Below the pieces are notes generated by a model. That model ran no database searches and had not been told where the DNA came from. It saw nothing but the letters and a program-made list of their open reading frames with translations. Source: Pseudomonadaceae bacterium (GTDB lineage Bacteria > Pseudomonadota > Gammaproteobacteria > Pseudomonadales > Pseudomonadaceae). From it: a DNA stretch of 64,000 bases. A program made the translations under genes and the position numbers. The DNA is taken from NCBI GenBank assembly GCA_900766265.1, contig CAAFUS010000009.1, positions 186,001-250,000 on the forward strand, given 5' to 3'. Shown here one piece after another: positions 36,641 to 46,633 of the stretch (within the stretch, counting starts at the first letter, position 1; each line of letters starts with the position of its first letter).

Positions 36641-38578
36641 CTAATACGCAACGTCCTGCCTTTCGGCGAGTAGCAGGCGGACCTCGAAGCTGAAGCGGCT
36701 GCCGGGCAGCCCATCCTCTGCAAGATGCAGCGCGCTGTCCAAGCTGTTCAGCAGTTGCCGCACGATGTCCAACCCCAGCCCGAACCCCTCGACCACACCG
36801 ACATTGCGCCCCCGCATGAACGGTTGCTGGAGGTTGGCGCGATCCTCCGGGTGAACGCCGATACCGGTGTCGGCCACACAAAAGCGCAGCCTTACCCGAC
36901 GGTCGTCGCGCTCGATGCAGTCGACGCTCAAGGCGAGCCGCCCGTCACGGGTAAACTTGGCGGCATTGCCTAGCAGGTTGATCAACACGCGCCGCAGCCG
37001 TCCGAAATCAGCCAACACCTCGTCCGGCACGCCAGCTGCGAGGCGGCACTCGAAGCGGTTGTGCTTGCGAGTGGCAAGGAGCTCGGCCTCCTCTGCGAGC
37101 TCCCGAACGAACGCGTGAAGCGAGCCGGCACGCAAGCTGGGGCTGGGTAGCGCGTCCTGATGCGACAAGGCACCGAGTTCTTCGATCAGCTCCAACTGGC
37201 GCTGGGCATTGCGTTCGATGCGCTGCGGATAGTCACCGGACGACACCGCATACAGACGGCGGGCTCTGTCGATTATGTCGAGCAGCGGCCCGCGCAGCTC
37301 CCGGCTCAGGCGTGACAGCAAGCTGGCACGTGCATGCAGGGATGCATCCAACTGGTCGGTGCGACGCGCGACGGTGGCTTCCAGGCGCGCCCTCGCGGCC
37401 AGGCGTCGCTGTCCCCGCTCGGCCTGGGCCCACCGCTGCCGCGCCCGACTCCGATAGAGCTCGGTAACCAGTGTGCAGGCCAGCACGGCGACGCCCGGCA
37501 AGGTCGAAGAAAGACTGAGAAAATCCTGCCGGGACTGCCAGGGAATCTGATCCGCCTGAAAGACATAGCGGGCCAGGAACTGGAGCAGATAAAGCATCGG
37601 CACCGCCCAGGCCATCCACATCAGAGGCAATCCGCGGCGCCAGCTCGCCAGCAGGGTTATCGGTACCAGCAGATAGATTGTCAGGCGCATCACCCACTCA
37701 GCTGCCTGCCTTCCGACCGCGTGGTCGACGAACAGGCCCCACATCGAGCTCAGCATGAAGAGCGTGAAGGCCATACCGTAGAGGCATACCCAGACACGAG
37801 TGAGCTGCCGAACCTGAAGGAGCACGCAGAGATAGGTAAGGACGGCGGCGAAGCTCGTCACGCTCGTGAGGAACCTGAGATGCGCTGTCCATGGCAACAG
37901 CGTTGGCCAGTTGATCAGGTAGCCATTGACGATGCAGGTCAGCAGGATATAGCCGAGCACCGTCGCGGCATGGACCACCAGCAGCCGCGATCGCATGATC
38001 CGCCCTATCACTAGGCTCAACGGCACCACTAGCAGCACGATGCCGAGGGTCAGCCCGTCCGCGAAGGCTATGCGCTGTCGGTGCCTCAGCAACTCATGCT
38101 CGGACCAGAACAACGGTTCGACCACGATCAGTGAATCGCCAGCGACCCGGACCAACAGCTGGCCCTTGGTTTGTGGCTCCATTGGAAACAAGGGTTGGCG
38201 AGCAAGCACAGCCCACTGTTCCGGCGGATAGACGATACCGGCCTGCATGCGCCGCCACCCCCGCTCTGTAGGAACGTAGACCGCGATATCCGTCAAGCGT
38301 GGATCGCCCATCGAGAGCCAGCGTCGGTAGTCCCGCTCCGAAGCGCCCACCGTTTCGACGCGAAACCAGAAGGCGGAGTGTGTGTATTCCCTGAAGAATC
38401 GCCGCTCCGGCAATGGCCGGAATGCCTGTTCAGGCAGAGCTGCCACATCGTCGATCCCGAGCGCCCCGCTGCGATCCTCGTAAACGGATAACGCAGCCGG
38501 GCGCTGCTGTTCACGTTCGCCGGCGCCCCCCCATGTTGGCCAGGTCAACAGAAGCAGCAGCCATATCGCCCGGCGCAT
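36641..38578 (-). CDS. 7TM-DISM sensor kinase lacking the phosphoacceptor histidine
   Basis: A 645-residue inner-membrane protein. Signal peptide, periplasmic 7TMR-DISMED2 domain (HSAFWFRVETVG, about 67-78), seven membrane segments (about 170-375), coiled coil, then kinase core. The HisKA motif reads LSRELRGPL, so Arg426 (codon CGG, 37301-37303) stands where His should be. The ATPase is intact: N-box INLLGNAAKFT (533-543), G1 VADTGIG (568-574), G2 GFGLGL (598-603). It cannot autophosphorylate in the usual way. ATG 38578 overlaps the stop of the previous kinase (TGATG). Probably phosphorylates the neighbouring kinase in trans (inference). Confidence 0.87.
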   Translation of the reverse strand: MRRAIWLLLLLTWPTWGGAGEREQQRPAALSVYEDRSGALGIDDVAALPEQAFRPLPERRFFREYTHSAFWFRVETVGASERDYRRWLSMGDPRLTDIAVYVPTERGWRRMQAGIVYPPEQWAVLARQPLFPMEPQTKGQLLVRVAGDSLIVVEPLFWSEHELLRHRQRIAFADGLTLGIVLLVVPLSLVIGRIMRSRLLVVHAATVLGYILLTCIVNGYLINWPTLLPWTAHLRFLTSVTSFAAVLTYLCVLLQVRQLTRVWVCLYGMAFTLFMLSSMWGLFVDHAVGRQAAEWVMRLTIYLLVPITLLASWRRGLPLMWMAWAVPMLYLLQFLARYVFQADQIPWQSRQDFLSLSSTLPGVAVLACTLVTELYRSRARQRWAQAERGQRRLAARARLEATVARRTDQLDASLHARASLLSRLSRELRGPLLDIIDRARRLYAVSSGDYPQRIERNAQRQLELIEELGALSHQDALPSPSLRAGSLHAFVRELAEEAELLATRKHNRFECRLAAGVPDEVLADFGRLRRVLINLLGNAAKFTRDGRLALSVDCIERDDRRVRLRFCVADTGIGVHPEDRANLQQPFMRGRNVGVVEGFGLGLDIVRQLLNSLDSALHLAEDGLPGSRFSFEVRLLLAERQDVAY

Positions 38579-40920
38579 CACGGGTAAATTTCCACGGTTG
38601 CGGACGGACCGAGCAGACGGGCCACGTGATCCAGCAAGGCCCCGCCTTCGGCCGGTTTGAGCAGCACGGCGTCGAAGGTCAGATCGGACCGCCAGTGCGC
38701 CGGTCTCGCCGGAGGCACCGCTGAGTACAACAACACCGGCAGCCTGGGATATCGCTCGCGCACGGCCGCCAGGAGAGCCCAGCCGTCCAGGCCGGACATC
38801 ATCTGATCGGTAATGACCAGGTCGTAGGCGTCACGCTGCAACAAACGCAACGCCTCGCCCCCCTCCTCGGCCACCGACACGTCGAAGCCATACCCCCCCA
38901 GCAGGTCGCTCAAGCCCTCCCGGTTACCGGATACGTCATCGACGACGAGAACGCGCAAGCCGTCGCCCTGTACCGGCGCGCTGGCACTGTCATCCATCAA
39001 TAGATCCAGTTCGTCCTCGTCTCCCGTGGTCAGTTGCAGGCAGAAGCGTAACGTTGCGCCTTGCTCCGGCTCCAGATCGCTGCCCATCTGCTGTAACCAT
39101 TGTCGAGCGTTCGCAAGCCTAAGGTTGTCCTCCGCCACGCTCGGACGAGGGCCTTCCGAGGACCGTCGCGCGCTACTGTCGGCCCGCCCGTCGATGGCAA
39201 AGGTCAGCTCCACGACGCCGGACCGTTCGTACGCCTGGTCCACGCTAAAGATCACGTCACCGCAAGGAGCGCCTTTGGCGGCCGTTTCCAGCAGATTGAT
39301 CAGGGCACACTCCAGCCGACGGAAATCGGTGTGCACGACGGGGGGCAGATCGCCAGCGAACCGGCACTCGAGCTGGCAGCCCTCACGCTGGAGCAGGAAA
39401 CGCGCCTGTTGCTCGACACTGTTGAGGAAGCCAAACAGGTAGCCCGGCGCGAGCACCAGTTCCTGCCGCTGCAGTTCGCCCCTCGAGAACTCCAGCAACT
39501 CGTCGATCCTGGCCAGCTGGCGCCTCGCATTCCGCTCGATCGCTTCCGGGTGCTCGCTTGGGCTGCCGTGCTTGATCAACCGTGCGTAATCGACGATCCC
39601 GGCCAGCGGCGAACGCAGGTCATGGCTGATCCGTGCCAACAGCTCGCTGCGGGCGCGCAGGGATTCACGAAGTTGCGCGGTGCGTCGAGCCACCGCGTGC
39701 TCCAGACGTTCCTCTTCAGCCTGCTGCTGACTCTCCAGCCGGGCCAATGCGAACCGCTCGCGCCGGCGGCTGAGCGAAAACTCGCGGACGAGCGTGGCCG
39801 CCAGCAGCAGGATTCCCAATGGCGTGGCCATCAGCCCGTACCGATCGACACCGAGCGGCCAGGCGAGGACCGGAACCTCGTGGGTGAAGTAGGTCAGCCC
39901 CTGCAACCCATACAGGCCGACCACCGTCCACCCCAGCCAATCGGGTCGCAACCCGAGCCGCCATGCGACGACCCCGAACGCGGGCACGGCCATCCCGTAG
40001 AGCCATGACAGTTCAGCGATCCATTGGCGCGTCGGCGAATAGCCAAGTTGGAATCCTGCAACCATCAACGAGCCGGGTACCAACGCCACCAGGCACAACC
40101 CGACCCGCTGCAACGGGGGCATTTTCCCAGCCTTGAACAACATGGCCAGGTACCACACGAACAGCAGGTGCACCATTGTCCCGGCCACGCTCAACAGCGC
40201 CGGACCCCAACGGAGCAGTACAGGAATCAGGTAGCCATCGGACACACAGGCCATCAGGACACCGGTCAACACGCCCGCTGCGCTGACGAGTAACAAGGGC
40301 GAGCGGATCTGCACGCCCACGACCAGGCTGAAAGGCACTACCAGCACGGCGAGGCCCAGTAGCAACCCTTCGATCATTACCGCACGTTCTTCGCGTTGCA
40401 CCAGATCGAGCTCGTCGAAAAGCCTCGGTTCGATCCGAAGCGCCCCCCGGCTGCTGATGCGCATGGCCGCCTCGACTTTTTCACTCGGCTCGAGCACCAG
40501 CGAAAATAACGCTCCGCGACTCGGATTAGCCGGAGCCTCCACTGGGTAAGCCCGTTCGGGCGAGCTGGCATCAGGTATCCGGAGCAGGTAGAGACGGACC
40601 TCGGCCAGCCCTGCTGTGCCAGCGCTCAACCAACCCTGGCAGCCGACATCCGGAGCAGCGCTCAGTGAGAACCGAATCCAGAAAGCCGAATCACTGAACA
40701 CGACGGGAAACCGACCAGGCTCGATTGTCTGGAATCGATCTTCGGGAAGCGAGACCACTTGCTCGGCGCCTAACAAACCGATCGGGTCTTCGAGCAACCG
40801 AACCGGCACGGACGCATCGAGCACACAACGCGGTGCCACGTCAGCCGCAGCCAGCGGCGGAATGAGCGATAGCAGCAGAACAAGCCCCAGCCACAACCGC
40901 GGATGTCGCAGCTGGATCAA
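38578..40920 (-). CDS. 7TM-DISM hybrid sensor kinase with degenerate ATPase domain
   Basis: A 780-residue paralogue of the neighbouring kinase. Signal peptide, DISMED2 domain (DSAFWIRFSLSA), seven membrane segments (about 180-380), coiled coil, HisKA with intact ISHDLRSPL (His433, codon at 39622-39624). The HATPase is decayed: N-box reads INLLETAAKG (Thr546 for the key Asn), G1 reads FAIDGRADS, and no GLGL motif is present. A complete receiver follows (VLVVDDVSGN, VITDQMM, YSAVP, LKPAE). TTG start at 40920 overlaps the upstream stop as TTGA, so translation is coupled. It looks like a phosphoacceptor subunit needing another kinase's ATPase. Confidence 0.87.
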   Translation of the reverse strand: MIQLRHPRLWLGLVLLLSLIPPLAAADVAPRCVLDASVPVRLLEDPIGLLGAEQVVSLPEDRFQTIEPGRFPVVFSDSAFWIRFSLSAAPDVGCQGWLSAGTAGLAEVRLYLLRIPDASSPERAYPVEAPANPSRGALFSLVLEPSEKVEAAMRISSRGALRIEPRLFDELDLVQREERAVMIEGLLLGLAVLVVPFSLVVGVQIRSPLLLVSAAGVLTGVLMACVSDGYLIPVLLRWGPALLSVAGTMVHLLFVWYLAMLFKAGKMPPLQRVGLCLVALVPGSLMVAGFQLGYSPTRQWIAELSWLYGMAVPAFGVVAWRLGLRPDWLGWTVVGLYGLQGLTYFTHEVPVLAWPLGVDRYGLMATPLGILLLAATLVREFSLSRRRERFALARLESQQQAEEERLEHAVARRTAQLRESLRARSELLARISHDLRSPLAGIVDYARLIKHGSPSEHPEAIERNARRQLARIDELLEFSRGELQRQELVLAPGYLFGFLNSVEQQARFLLQREGCQLECRFAGDLPPVVHTDFRRLECALINLLETAAKGAPCGDVIFSVDQAYERSGVVELTFAIDGRADSSARRSSEGPRPSVAEDNLRLANARQWLQQMGSDLEPEQGATLRFCLQLTTGDEDELDLLMDDSASAPVQGDGLRVLVVDDVSGNREGLSDLLGGYGFDVSVAEEGGEALRLLQRDAYDLVITDQMMSGLDGWALLAAVRERYPRLPVLLYSAVPPARPAHWRSDLTFDAVLLKPAEGGALLDHVARLLGPSATVEIYP

Positions 40921-41693
40921 TCCGCAGCCTGTAACTGCTGGCGGAACTGACTGGGCGTCACGCCCTGCCGTTCGCGAAAGGCGGTCGTGAAGTTGCAGGC
41001 ACTGCGAAAACCGACCTGTTCGGCGATGTCCTGCACGCTCATGGCACTGTCGGCCAACAGCGCCTGCGCCCTGCGCAGCCGTGCATCGCGGATATAGGCG
41101 AAGACCGTAGTACCCAGGTGTTCGCGGAAAATAGCCGAGAGTCGCTTGTCATGGGTACCTACCTGCCGAGCGATACCGGCAAGAGATGGCAACTCGCCCA
41201 GCTGGCGCTCGATCAGACGGATCGCGGCCTGCAGGATCATCCGGTCGGGATCGACCGGCGTCCCGACGGGCTCGTCCGGAGCCTGCGTCATCCGCCGTGC
41301 CAACTGCAGGTGAATGCGGATTCGAGCCATCAGCTCAGCCGGCTCGAACGGCTTGAGCACGTAATCGACCCCACCCAAGCCAAGTCCCTCCAGGCGCTCT
41401 TCAAGAGAACCTGCCGAGGTAAGGAATATGATGGGTGTGGACTGGGTCGCCGGCGCCTCACGCAACAGGCGGCACAGCGTGAACCCGTCCATCTGCGGCA
41501 TGCGGACATCCAACACGATCAGGTCCGGGCGCAAAGCCAGAGCCCGTTGCAGACCCTGGCGTGGCTCGCTCGCAATCGACAGGCGCCAACCCTGCGCACG
41601 GACCTGTACCAGGAACGGCTGAATGGCTTCGGGCGTGTCGTCGATAACGAGAATGAGCGGGCTCTGCCCTCGAAAATCTGCGCTCGGATTCAT
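40917..41693 (-). CDS. AraC-type response regulator
   Basis: A 258-residue regulator: receiver at residues 12-130 (ILVIDDTPEA, IVLDVRMPQMDG with the phosphoacceptor Asp, FLTSAG, YVLKPFEPAE) and a C-terminal AraC helix-turn-helix pair (about 155-255: LPSLAGIARQVGTHDKRLSA, MSVQDIAEQVGFRSACNF, GVTPSQFRQQL). ATG 41693 follows AGGAAG. First gene of the operon with two sensor kinases and a TonB receptor, hence their likely output. It probably controls this operon and perhaps the giant surface-protein pair downstream. Confidence 0.9.
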   Translation of the reverse strand: MNPSADFRGQSPLILVIDDTPEAIQPFLVQVRAQGWRLSIASEPRQGLQRALALRPDLIVLDVRMPQMDGFTLCRLLREAPATQSTPIIFLTSAGSLEERLEGLGLGGVDYVLKPFEPAELMARIRIHLQLARRMTQAPDEPVGTPVDPDRMILQAAIRLIERQLGELPSLAGIARQVGTHDKRLSAIFREHLGTTVFAYIRDARLRRAQALLADSAMSVQDIAEQVGFRSACNFTTAFRERQGVTPSQFRQQLQAAD

Positions 41694-41901
41694 GGCTTCC
41701 TGGGTGCTGATCGTCGGCTGACACGCACAGTACGCGACGAAGCCCGCTCAAGCAAAGCTTCGACCCGCTCTGGCAAAGGAGCACGTCTAAAACAGCGCTT
41801 AAGATAGCGCACCGATCAGAACCCGCTCACTGCCAGAACCCGTGCCCAACTCGACCCCGATCCTCAGACAGACAGAGCAACACGCCGCAACGACCTCCAG
41901 A

Positions 41902-42804
41902 ATGCTGGTCGATCTGTACTGGTACGTTCAAGTTGTCGAAGCAGGCAGCTTCTCCGGTGCGGCCGAGCGCACGGGCGTGGCCACCTCGAGCCTCAGTCGA
42001 CGCATCGCGCAGCTGGAGCGATCGCTGCATGTGCAATTACTCAGCCGTAGCACTCGGCTGTTCTCCATGACCACTCTAGGCGAGCAGGTGTATCGCCATG
42101 CAGTGGAAATGGTCACGGCAATGGAGGCGGCGTTGCTTTCCGCGCTTGAATCGCATGACACGCCCAGCGGCCTGATCAAGCTGGCGGCTCCAAGCGCGTT
42201 GGCGGATTGGTCCCTCGAGACAATGGCGGATTTCCAGCGACACCATCCAAAGGTTCAGTTCTCCCTTCAGCTGGGCGACGAGCTCCCGGACCTCGGCGCG
42301 ATGCGCCTCGACCTGGCCCTGACCTTGCAAACGGCCTCCAGCGCCAGCAGCGCAATCGTCTCTCGCCCTCTGGCGGAATTGGAAATGATCATCGTGGGCA
42401 CCCATGCGCTGCTGCGACAGCTTGGCCACCCTCAAACCCTGGAAGGCGTGGAAGACGGCAGATTGCTGACGTTGGGGACGAACAATCTTCATCAGCCTTG
42501 GCTACTGGCCGAAGGCATCCGGACGATCTTCAAGCCGGCACTGATCGCCGACTCCACCCAGACGCTGTTGAAAGCAACCCGAGCCGGGCTGGGCCTTGCG
42601 TGCGTACCGCGGTTCGCCTGCAGCGCGGACCTTGCATCGGGGGCACTGCAAGTTGCGTGTCCACGGCAAGCGCTACCGCCCGCGACCCTTTACGCGCTGA
42701 CGCCCCCGCACAAGGGCATCATTCCTACGGCGCGCCAACTCATCGAGCATGTACGACGTGCTCTGCTTGGTCATGACGCTGCCGGCATCGTCCTAATAGG
42801 CTGA
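41902..42804 (+). CDS. LysR-family transcriptional regulator
   Basis: A 300-residue LysR protein: helix-turn-helix YWYVQVVEAGSFSGAAERTG then VATSSLSRRIAQLERSL, then an effector domain (GLIKLAAPSALADW onward) of the group that regulates redox or quinone-related genes. ATG 41902 starts at the typical MLVDLYWYVQVVE; a GTG at 41842 would add 20 unconserved residues. It is divergent from the AraC-type response regulator across about 200 bases. Target unknown. Confidence 0.85.
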   Translation: MLVDLYWYVQVVEAGSFSGAAERTGVATSSLSRRIAQLERSLHVQLLSRSTRLFSMTTLGEQVYRHAVEMVTAMEAALLSALESHDTPSGLIKLAAPSALADWSLETMADFQRHHPKVQFSLQLGDELPDLGAMRLDLALTLQTASSASSAIVSRPLAELEMIIVGTHALLRQLGHPQTLEGVEDGRLLTLGTNNLHQPWLLAEGIRTIFKPALIADSTQTLLKATRAGLGLACVPRFACSADLASGALQVACPRQALPPATLYALTPPHKGIIPTARQLIEHVRRALLGHDAAGIVLIG

Positions 42805-42856
42805 TCGACCCACTTGCGTTCTGGCCAGCCCGATTCGGTCACGTTGAACCATCGCC

Positions 42857-43141
42857 ATGCATCGAATTTCATTATCTCTGCACGCTCCGGAGGACCGGCG
42901 GTCCGGATCGCGCCCCACCGCCCCAGCGGAAGCGTCCCGAAGCGCAGCCCCCGGCTCCCATGGTGACGCGACCGACCCGCATCAGCACATCGCCGAAGCC
43001 AACTATCACGCCGCGCAGCTGGCCAGACTGCTCGATAACCTACCGGATCCCAGGCAGGCTCAAGCCGGGCGAACACTCCTCGCCGAGCTCATGCAGCTGC
43101 ACCAACGCGCGCTGTCGATGGCCTTCGATCCGACCCGTTGA
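42857..43141 (+). CDS. Small hypothetical protein
   Basis: A 94-residue frame starting with ATG 42857. The first 40 residues are low-complexity and polar; residues 41-92 (HIAEANYHAAQLARLLDNLP, QAGRTLLAELMQLHQRALSM) look like a two-helix unit, which favours a real protein. No family recognised and no clear ribosome site. If it is not real, 42805-43397 is a 593-bp region without a gene, containing the promoter of ybiT. Confidence 0.4.
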   Translation: MHRISLSLHAPEDRRSGSRPTAPAEASRSAAPGSHGDATDPHQHIAEANYHAAQLARLLDNLPDPRQAQAGRTLLAELMQLHQRALSMAFDPTR

Positions 43142-43397
43142 CCGGAACGCACGCAGCCTGAAGCGCAAAGGCCTCCATATAAACTGCCGCCGTACCTGTG
43201 CGACAATACACGCGAATCCGGTGCCAACCCCCATGTATCGCCGACTGCCCGACGCTCGTTCGCAGGCGGTCGTTCTTTCTTTGCCCGCTGGACGGCTCGA
43301 TCGCCCGACCGCGCGGCGTTCGAACGGGCTCGGCATCGTTACCGCCTGGTGTCCGGCCACGGCCCGTCACCGCCAAAGTCATCGATAGGTAAGTCTC

Positions 43398-44987
43398 TTG
43401 ATCTCCACCGCCAACATCACCATGCAGTTCGGCGCCAAGCCGCTGTTCGAGAACGTTTCCGTCAAGTTCGGCAACGGCAACCGCTACGGCCTGATCGGCG
43501 CGAACGGCTGCGGCAAGTCCACCTTCATGAAGATTCTCGGTGGCGAGCTGGAGCCTTCGGCCGGCCAGGTGATGCTCGAGCCCAACGTGCGTCTGGGCAA
43601 GCTGCGCCAGGATCAGTTCGCCTACGAAGAATTCAGCGTGATCGACACCGTCATCATGGGTCACGCCGAACTCTGGACGGTCAAGGCCGAACGCGACCGC
43701 ATCTACGCACTGCCGGAGATGAGCGAGGACGATGGCATGGCGGTGGCTGAACTCGAAGTGCAGTTCGCCGAATACGACGGCTACACCGCCGAGTCCCGTG
43801 CCGGGGAGCTGCTGCTCGGCCTGGGCATCCCGCTGGAGCAGCACTTAGGCCCGATGAGCGCCGTGGCACCCGGCTGGAAGCTGCGCGTGCTGCTCGCCCA
43901 GGCGCTGTTCTCGGATCCCGAGGTGCTGCTCTTGGACGAACCGACCAACCACCTGGACATCAACACCATCCGCTGGCTGGAAACGGTGCTCACCGCGCGC
44001 AACAGCACCATGATCATCATTTCCCACGACCGCCACTTCCTCAACAGCGTCTGCACGCACATGGCCGACCTCGACTACGGCGAGCTGCGCCTGTTCCCCG
44101 GCAATTACGACGAGTACATGACCGCGGCCACCCAGGCCCGCGAACGCCTGTTGTCGGACAATGCCAAGAAGAAGGCACAGATCGCCGAACTGCAGACCTT
44201 CGTCAGCCGCTTCTCGGCCAACGCCTCGAAGGCCAAGCAGGCCACCAGCCGCGCCCGGCAGATCGACAAGATCCAGCTCGAGGAGGTCAAGCCGTCCAGC
44301 CGCGTCAGCCCGTTCATCCGCTTCGAACAGACCAAGAAGCTGCACCGCCAGGCGGTGACGCTGGAGCGTGTCAGCCAGGGCTTCGACGGCGTGCCGCTGT
44401 TCAAGAACCTGTCGATGCAGATCGAGGCCGGCGAGCGCGTCGCCATCATCGGGCCGAACGGCATCGGCAAGACCACCCTGCTTCGCACGCTGGTCGGCGA
44501 ACTCCCGGCGATGTCGGGCGAGGTGAAATGGACCGAAAGCGCCGAGGTCGGCTATTTCGCCCAGGACCATGCCGAGGACTTCGAGGACGACGTGACCCTG
44601 TTCGACTGGATGGGCCAGTGGACCCAGGGCGGCGAGCAGCTGGTGCGCGGCACCCTGGGGCGCATGCTGTTTTCCAACGACGAGATCCAGAAGTCGGTGA
44701 AGGTGATTTCCGGGGGCGAACAGGGCCGCATGCTGTTCGGCAAGCTGATCCTGAAAAAGCCCAACGTGCTGGTGATGGACGAGCCGACCAACCACCTGGA
44801 CATGGAATCGATCGAGGCGCTCAACCTGGCGCTGGAGAACTACCCCGGCACGCTGATCTTCGTCAGCCACGACCGGGAGTTCGTCTCGTCTCTGGCCACG
44901 CGCATCATCGAGCTGTCGGCCGAGGGGGTGACCGATTTCAGCGGTACCTACGACGATTACCTGCGCAGCCTCGGCGTCGCCGTCTGA
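43398..44987 (+). CDS. ybiT: ABC-F family ATPase YbiT
   Basis: A 529-residue soluble protein with two ABC cassettes and no membrane segment, the size of YbiT. First cassette: GANGCGKST, the YbiT-type degenerate signature VAPGWKLR, and [11 protein letters not shown]. Linker rich in Lys/Arg and Ala (residues about 240-310). Second cassette: [32 protein letters not shown] proteins bind the ribosomal E site and help stalled translation; YbiT acts on particular arrest peptides. The start codon is TTG at 43398, supported by the conserved [12 protein letters not shown] start. A strong terminator follows. Confidence 0.93.
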   Translation: MISTANITMQFGAKPLFENVSVKFGNGNRYGLIGANGCGKSTFMKILGGELEPSAGQVMLEPNVRLGKLRQDQFAYEEFSVIDTVIMGHAELWTVKAERDRIYALPEMSEDDGMAVAELEVQFAEYDGYTAESRAGELLLGLGIPLEQHLGPMSAVAPGWKLRVLLAQALFSDPEVLLLDEPTNHLDINTIRWLETVLTARNSTMIIISHDRHFLNSVCTHMADLDYGELRLFPGNYDEYMTAATQARERLLSDNAKKKAQIAELQTFVSRFSANASKAKQATSRARQIDKIQLEEVKPSSRVSPFIRFEQTKKLHRQAVTLERVSQGFDGVPLFKNLSMQIEAGERVAIIGPNGIGKTTLLRTLVGELPAMSGEVKWTESAEVGYFAQDHAEDFEDDVTLFDWMGQWTQGGEQLVRGTLGRMLFSNDEIQKSVKVISGGEQGRMLFGKLILKKPNVLVMDEPTNHLDMESIEALNLALENYPGTLIFVSHDREFVSSLATRIIELSAEGVTDFSGTYDDYLRSLGVAV

Positions 44988-45000
44988 CAGACCCTGAACG

Positions 45001-45032
45001 AAAAAGCCCCGCATCTGCGGGGCTTTTTTTTG
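45001..45032 (+). terminator. Rho-independent terminator after ybiT
   Basis: Stem AAAAAGCCCCGC (45001-45012) and GCGGGGCTTTTT with loop ATCT, followed by a run of eight T. With A-run on the left it also terminates the opposite-strand DUF1993 gene. Confidence 0.92.
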
Positions 45033-45041
45033 GGGGTGCGA

Positions 45042-45548
45042 TCAGGGTCGGCCGAGGTAGTCCATCTTGCCGATCTGCAGCCCCTTGTGCCGCAGGATGG
45101 CGTAGGCCGTGGTGACGTGAAAATAGAAATTGGGCAGCACGAAATTGAGCAGGTAGTCGCGCCCGCTGTACTTGAGCTCGATACCCGGGAAATTCAACAC
45201 GATGGGCTTGTCGCCGCTGCCATCGAGCTGCGAGGGCTCGAAGCTGGCGATAAACGCCTGGGTACGCTCCAGACGCTGGCGCAGCTCGGCCAGCGACGAC
45301 TCGGTGTCGGGGTAGCTCGGGATCTCCACACCAGCGAGCCGGGCCACGCAGCCCTTGACCGAGTCGGTCGCGATCTGCACCTGACGCACCAGCGGATGCA
45401 TGTCTGGCGCCAGGCGCGCATCGAGCAGATCGCTGGGGCTCATCGTGCCTTCCTGGGTCCAGCGCTCGGCCTTGGCCAGGATATCGGCAAGGTTGGCCAG
45501 CATTCGCTGAAACACCGGAACCGAAGCCTGGAAAATCGACAACGTCAT
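45042..45548 (-). CDS. DUF1993 family protein
   Basis: A 168-residue cytoplasmic helical protein of the DUF1993 family, related to DinB-like four-helix bundles. Recognisable stretches are SIFQASVPVFQRMLANLADIL, LAPDMHPLVRQVQIATD, LNFPGIELKYSGRDYLLNFVLP and YFHVTTAYAILRHKGLQIGK near the C-terminus. Biochemical role unknown. GGAGAGAG precedes the ATG. It ends 10 bases from the shared terminator and is followed, in the opposite direction of reading, by uppP upstream on the same strand (32-base gap), so the two may be cotranscribed. Confidence 0.85.
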   Translation of the reverse strand: MTLSIFQASVPVFQRMLANLADILAKAERWTQEGTMSPSDLLDARLAPDMHPLVRQVQIATDSVKGCVARLAGVEIPSYPDTESSLAELRQRLERTQAFIASFEPSQLDGSGDKPIVLNFPGIELKYSGRDYLLNFVLPNFYFHVTTAYAILRHKGLQIGKMDYLGRP

Positions 45549-45580
45549 ACCTCTCTCCTATGCAAGGTTCGCAGCGCCGA

Positions 45581-46411
45581 TCACGGCGTTGCGGTGCTCC
45601 AGTCGATGATCTGGAACTGCCAGGTCGCGAGGATAATCAGCCCGAAGACGATGCGATACCAGGCGAAGGCCGCATAGCTGTGATTGCCGATGAACTTGAG
45701 CAGCGCACGCACCGCCAGCATCGCGAAGATGAACGAGGTGACGAAACCGATGGCAAACACCGGGAAATCGGCCGGCTGAAACAGGTCGCGGTACTTGTAG
45801 CCCGAATACACCGCGGCACCGACCATGGTCGGCATCGCCAGGAAGAATGAAAACTCGGTCGCCGCCTTGCGCGACAGGCCGAACAGCAGGCCGCCGATGA
45901 TGGTCGAGGCCGACCGGGACGTACCTGGGATCAGCGCAAGGCACTGGGCGCACCCGACCTTCAAGGCGTGCGTCCAATGCATATCGTCGACCGTTTCGGC
46001 CTGGATACGATGCTGGCGCCGCTCGGCCCAGAGCATCACTACCCCGCCTAGTACCAGGGCGGTCGCGACGGTAATCGGATTGAACAGGTATTCGTGAATC
46101 AGATCGGCGAAGGCCACACCCAGCACGACCGCCGGGAAGAAGGCGATCAGCAGGTTGACGGTGAAGCGCTGCGCTTCGCGCTTGTGCGGCAAACCGATGA
46201 CCACATCGGCGATCTTGCGCCGGTATTCCCAGACCACTGCCAGGATCGCCCCCAACTGGATGATGATGTTGAAGGCTTCGGCCCGTTCACCACCGAACCC
46301 GATCAGGTCGGCAACGATGATCTGGTGGCCAGTACTCGAGACGGGAAGAAATTCGGTCAGGCCCTCGACGACGCCGAGTATCAATGCCTGAAAGGCAGTC
46401 CACAGTTCCAT
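45581..46411 (-). CDS. uppP: Undecaprenyl-diphosphatase (UppP/BacA)
   Basis: A 276-residue polytopic membrane enzyme that removes a phosphate from undecaprenyl diphosphate to recycle the lipid carrier for peptidoglycan and O-antigen. Both active-site motifs are present: [14 protein letters not shown] (residues 15-28) and [20 protein letters not shown] (about 163-182). Length and about eight membrane segments match the family. ATG 46411. Overexpression is known to give bacitracin resistance. It lies just upstream of the DUF1993 gene and is divergent from a chemoreceptor gene. Confidence 0.93.
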   Translation of the reverse strand: MELWTAFQALILGVVEGLTEFLPVSSTGHQIIVADLIGFGGERAEAFNIIIQLGAILAVVWEYRRKIADVVIGLPHKREAQRFTVNLLIAFFPAVVLGVAFADLIHEYLFNPITVATALVLGGVVMLWAERRQHRIQAETVDDMHWTHALKVGCAQCLALIPGTSRSASTIIGGLLFGLSRKAATEFSFFLAMPTMVGAAVYSGYKYRDLFQPADFPVFAIGFVTSFIFAMLAVRALLKFIGNHSYAAFAWYRIVFGLIILATWQFQIIDWSTATP

Positions 46412-46536
46412 CTAATCCCCAGAGCGACGCTGTCCATCGCAAAGCAGTGAGTGGCGAAAGGGTTGTGCCAGACGCCTTGGCGCATCTGTGACTGGCGAGG
46501 CGAAGGAAAATTCACTGACCGGCAGCAAAGCGGCTC

Positions 46537-46563
46537 TCATTTTTTGCCAGACACGGCCGAAAA
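46537..46563 (+). promoter_or_regulatory. Possible sigma28 (FliA) promoter of the chemoreceptor
   Basis: GCCGAAAA (46556-46563) matches 7 of 8 bases of the FliA -10 GCCGATAA. Eleven bases upstream lies TCATTTTT, matching 5 of 8 of TAAAGTTT. It is 70 bases before the chemoreceptor ATG, and chemoreceptor genes are commonly FliA-dependent. Confidence 0.4.
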
Positions 46564-46633
46564 GCTATCCAGACGTGCGCGTTCCCGCGCCATCGCATCC
46601 AAAACAATTACAAAAGCCGGAGCCCTCCCCCCA

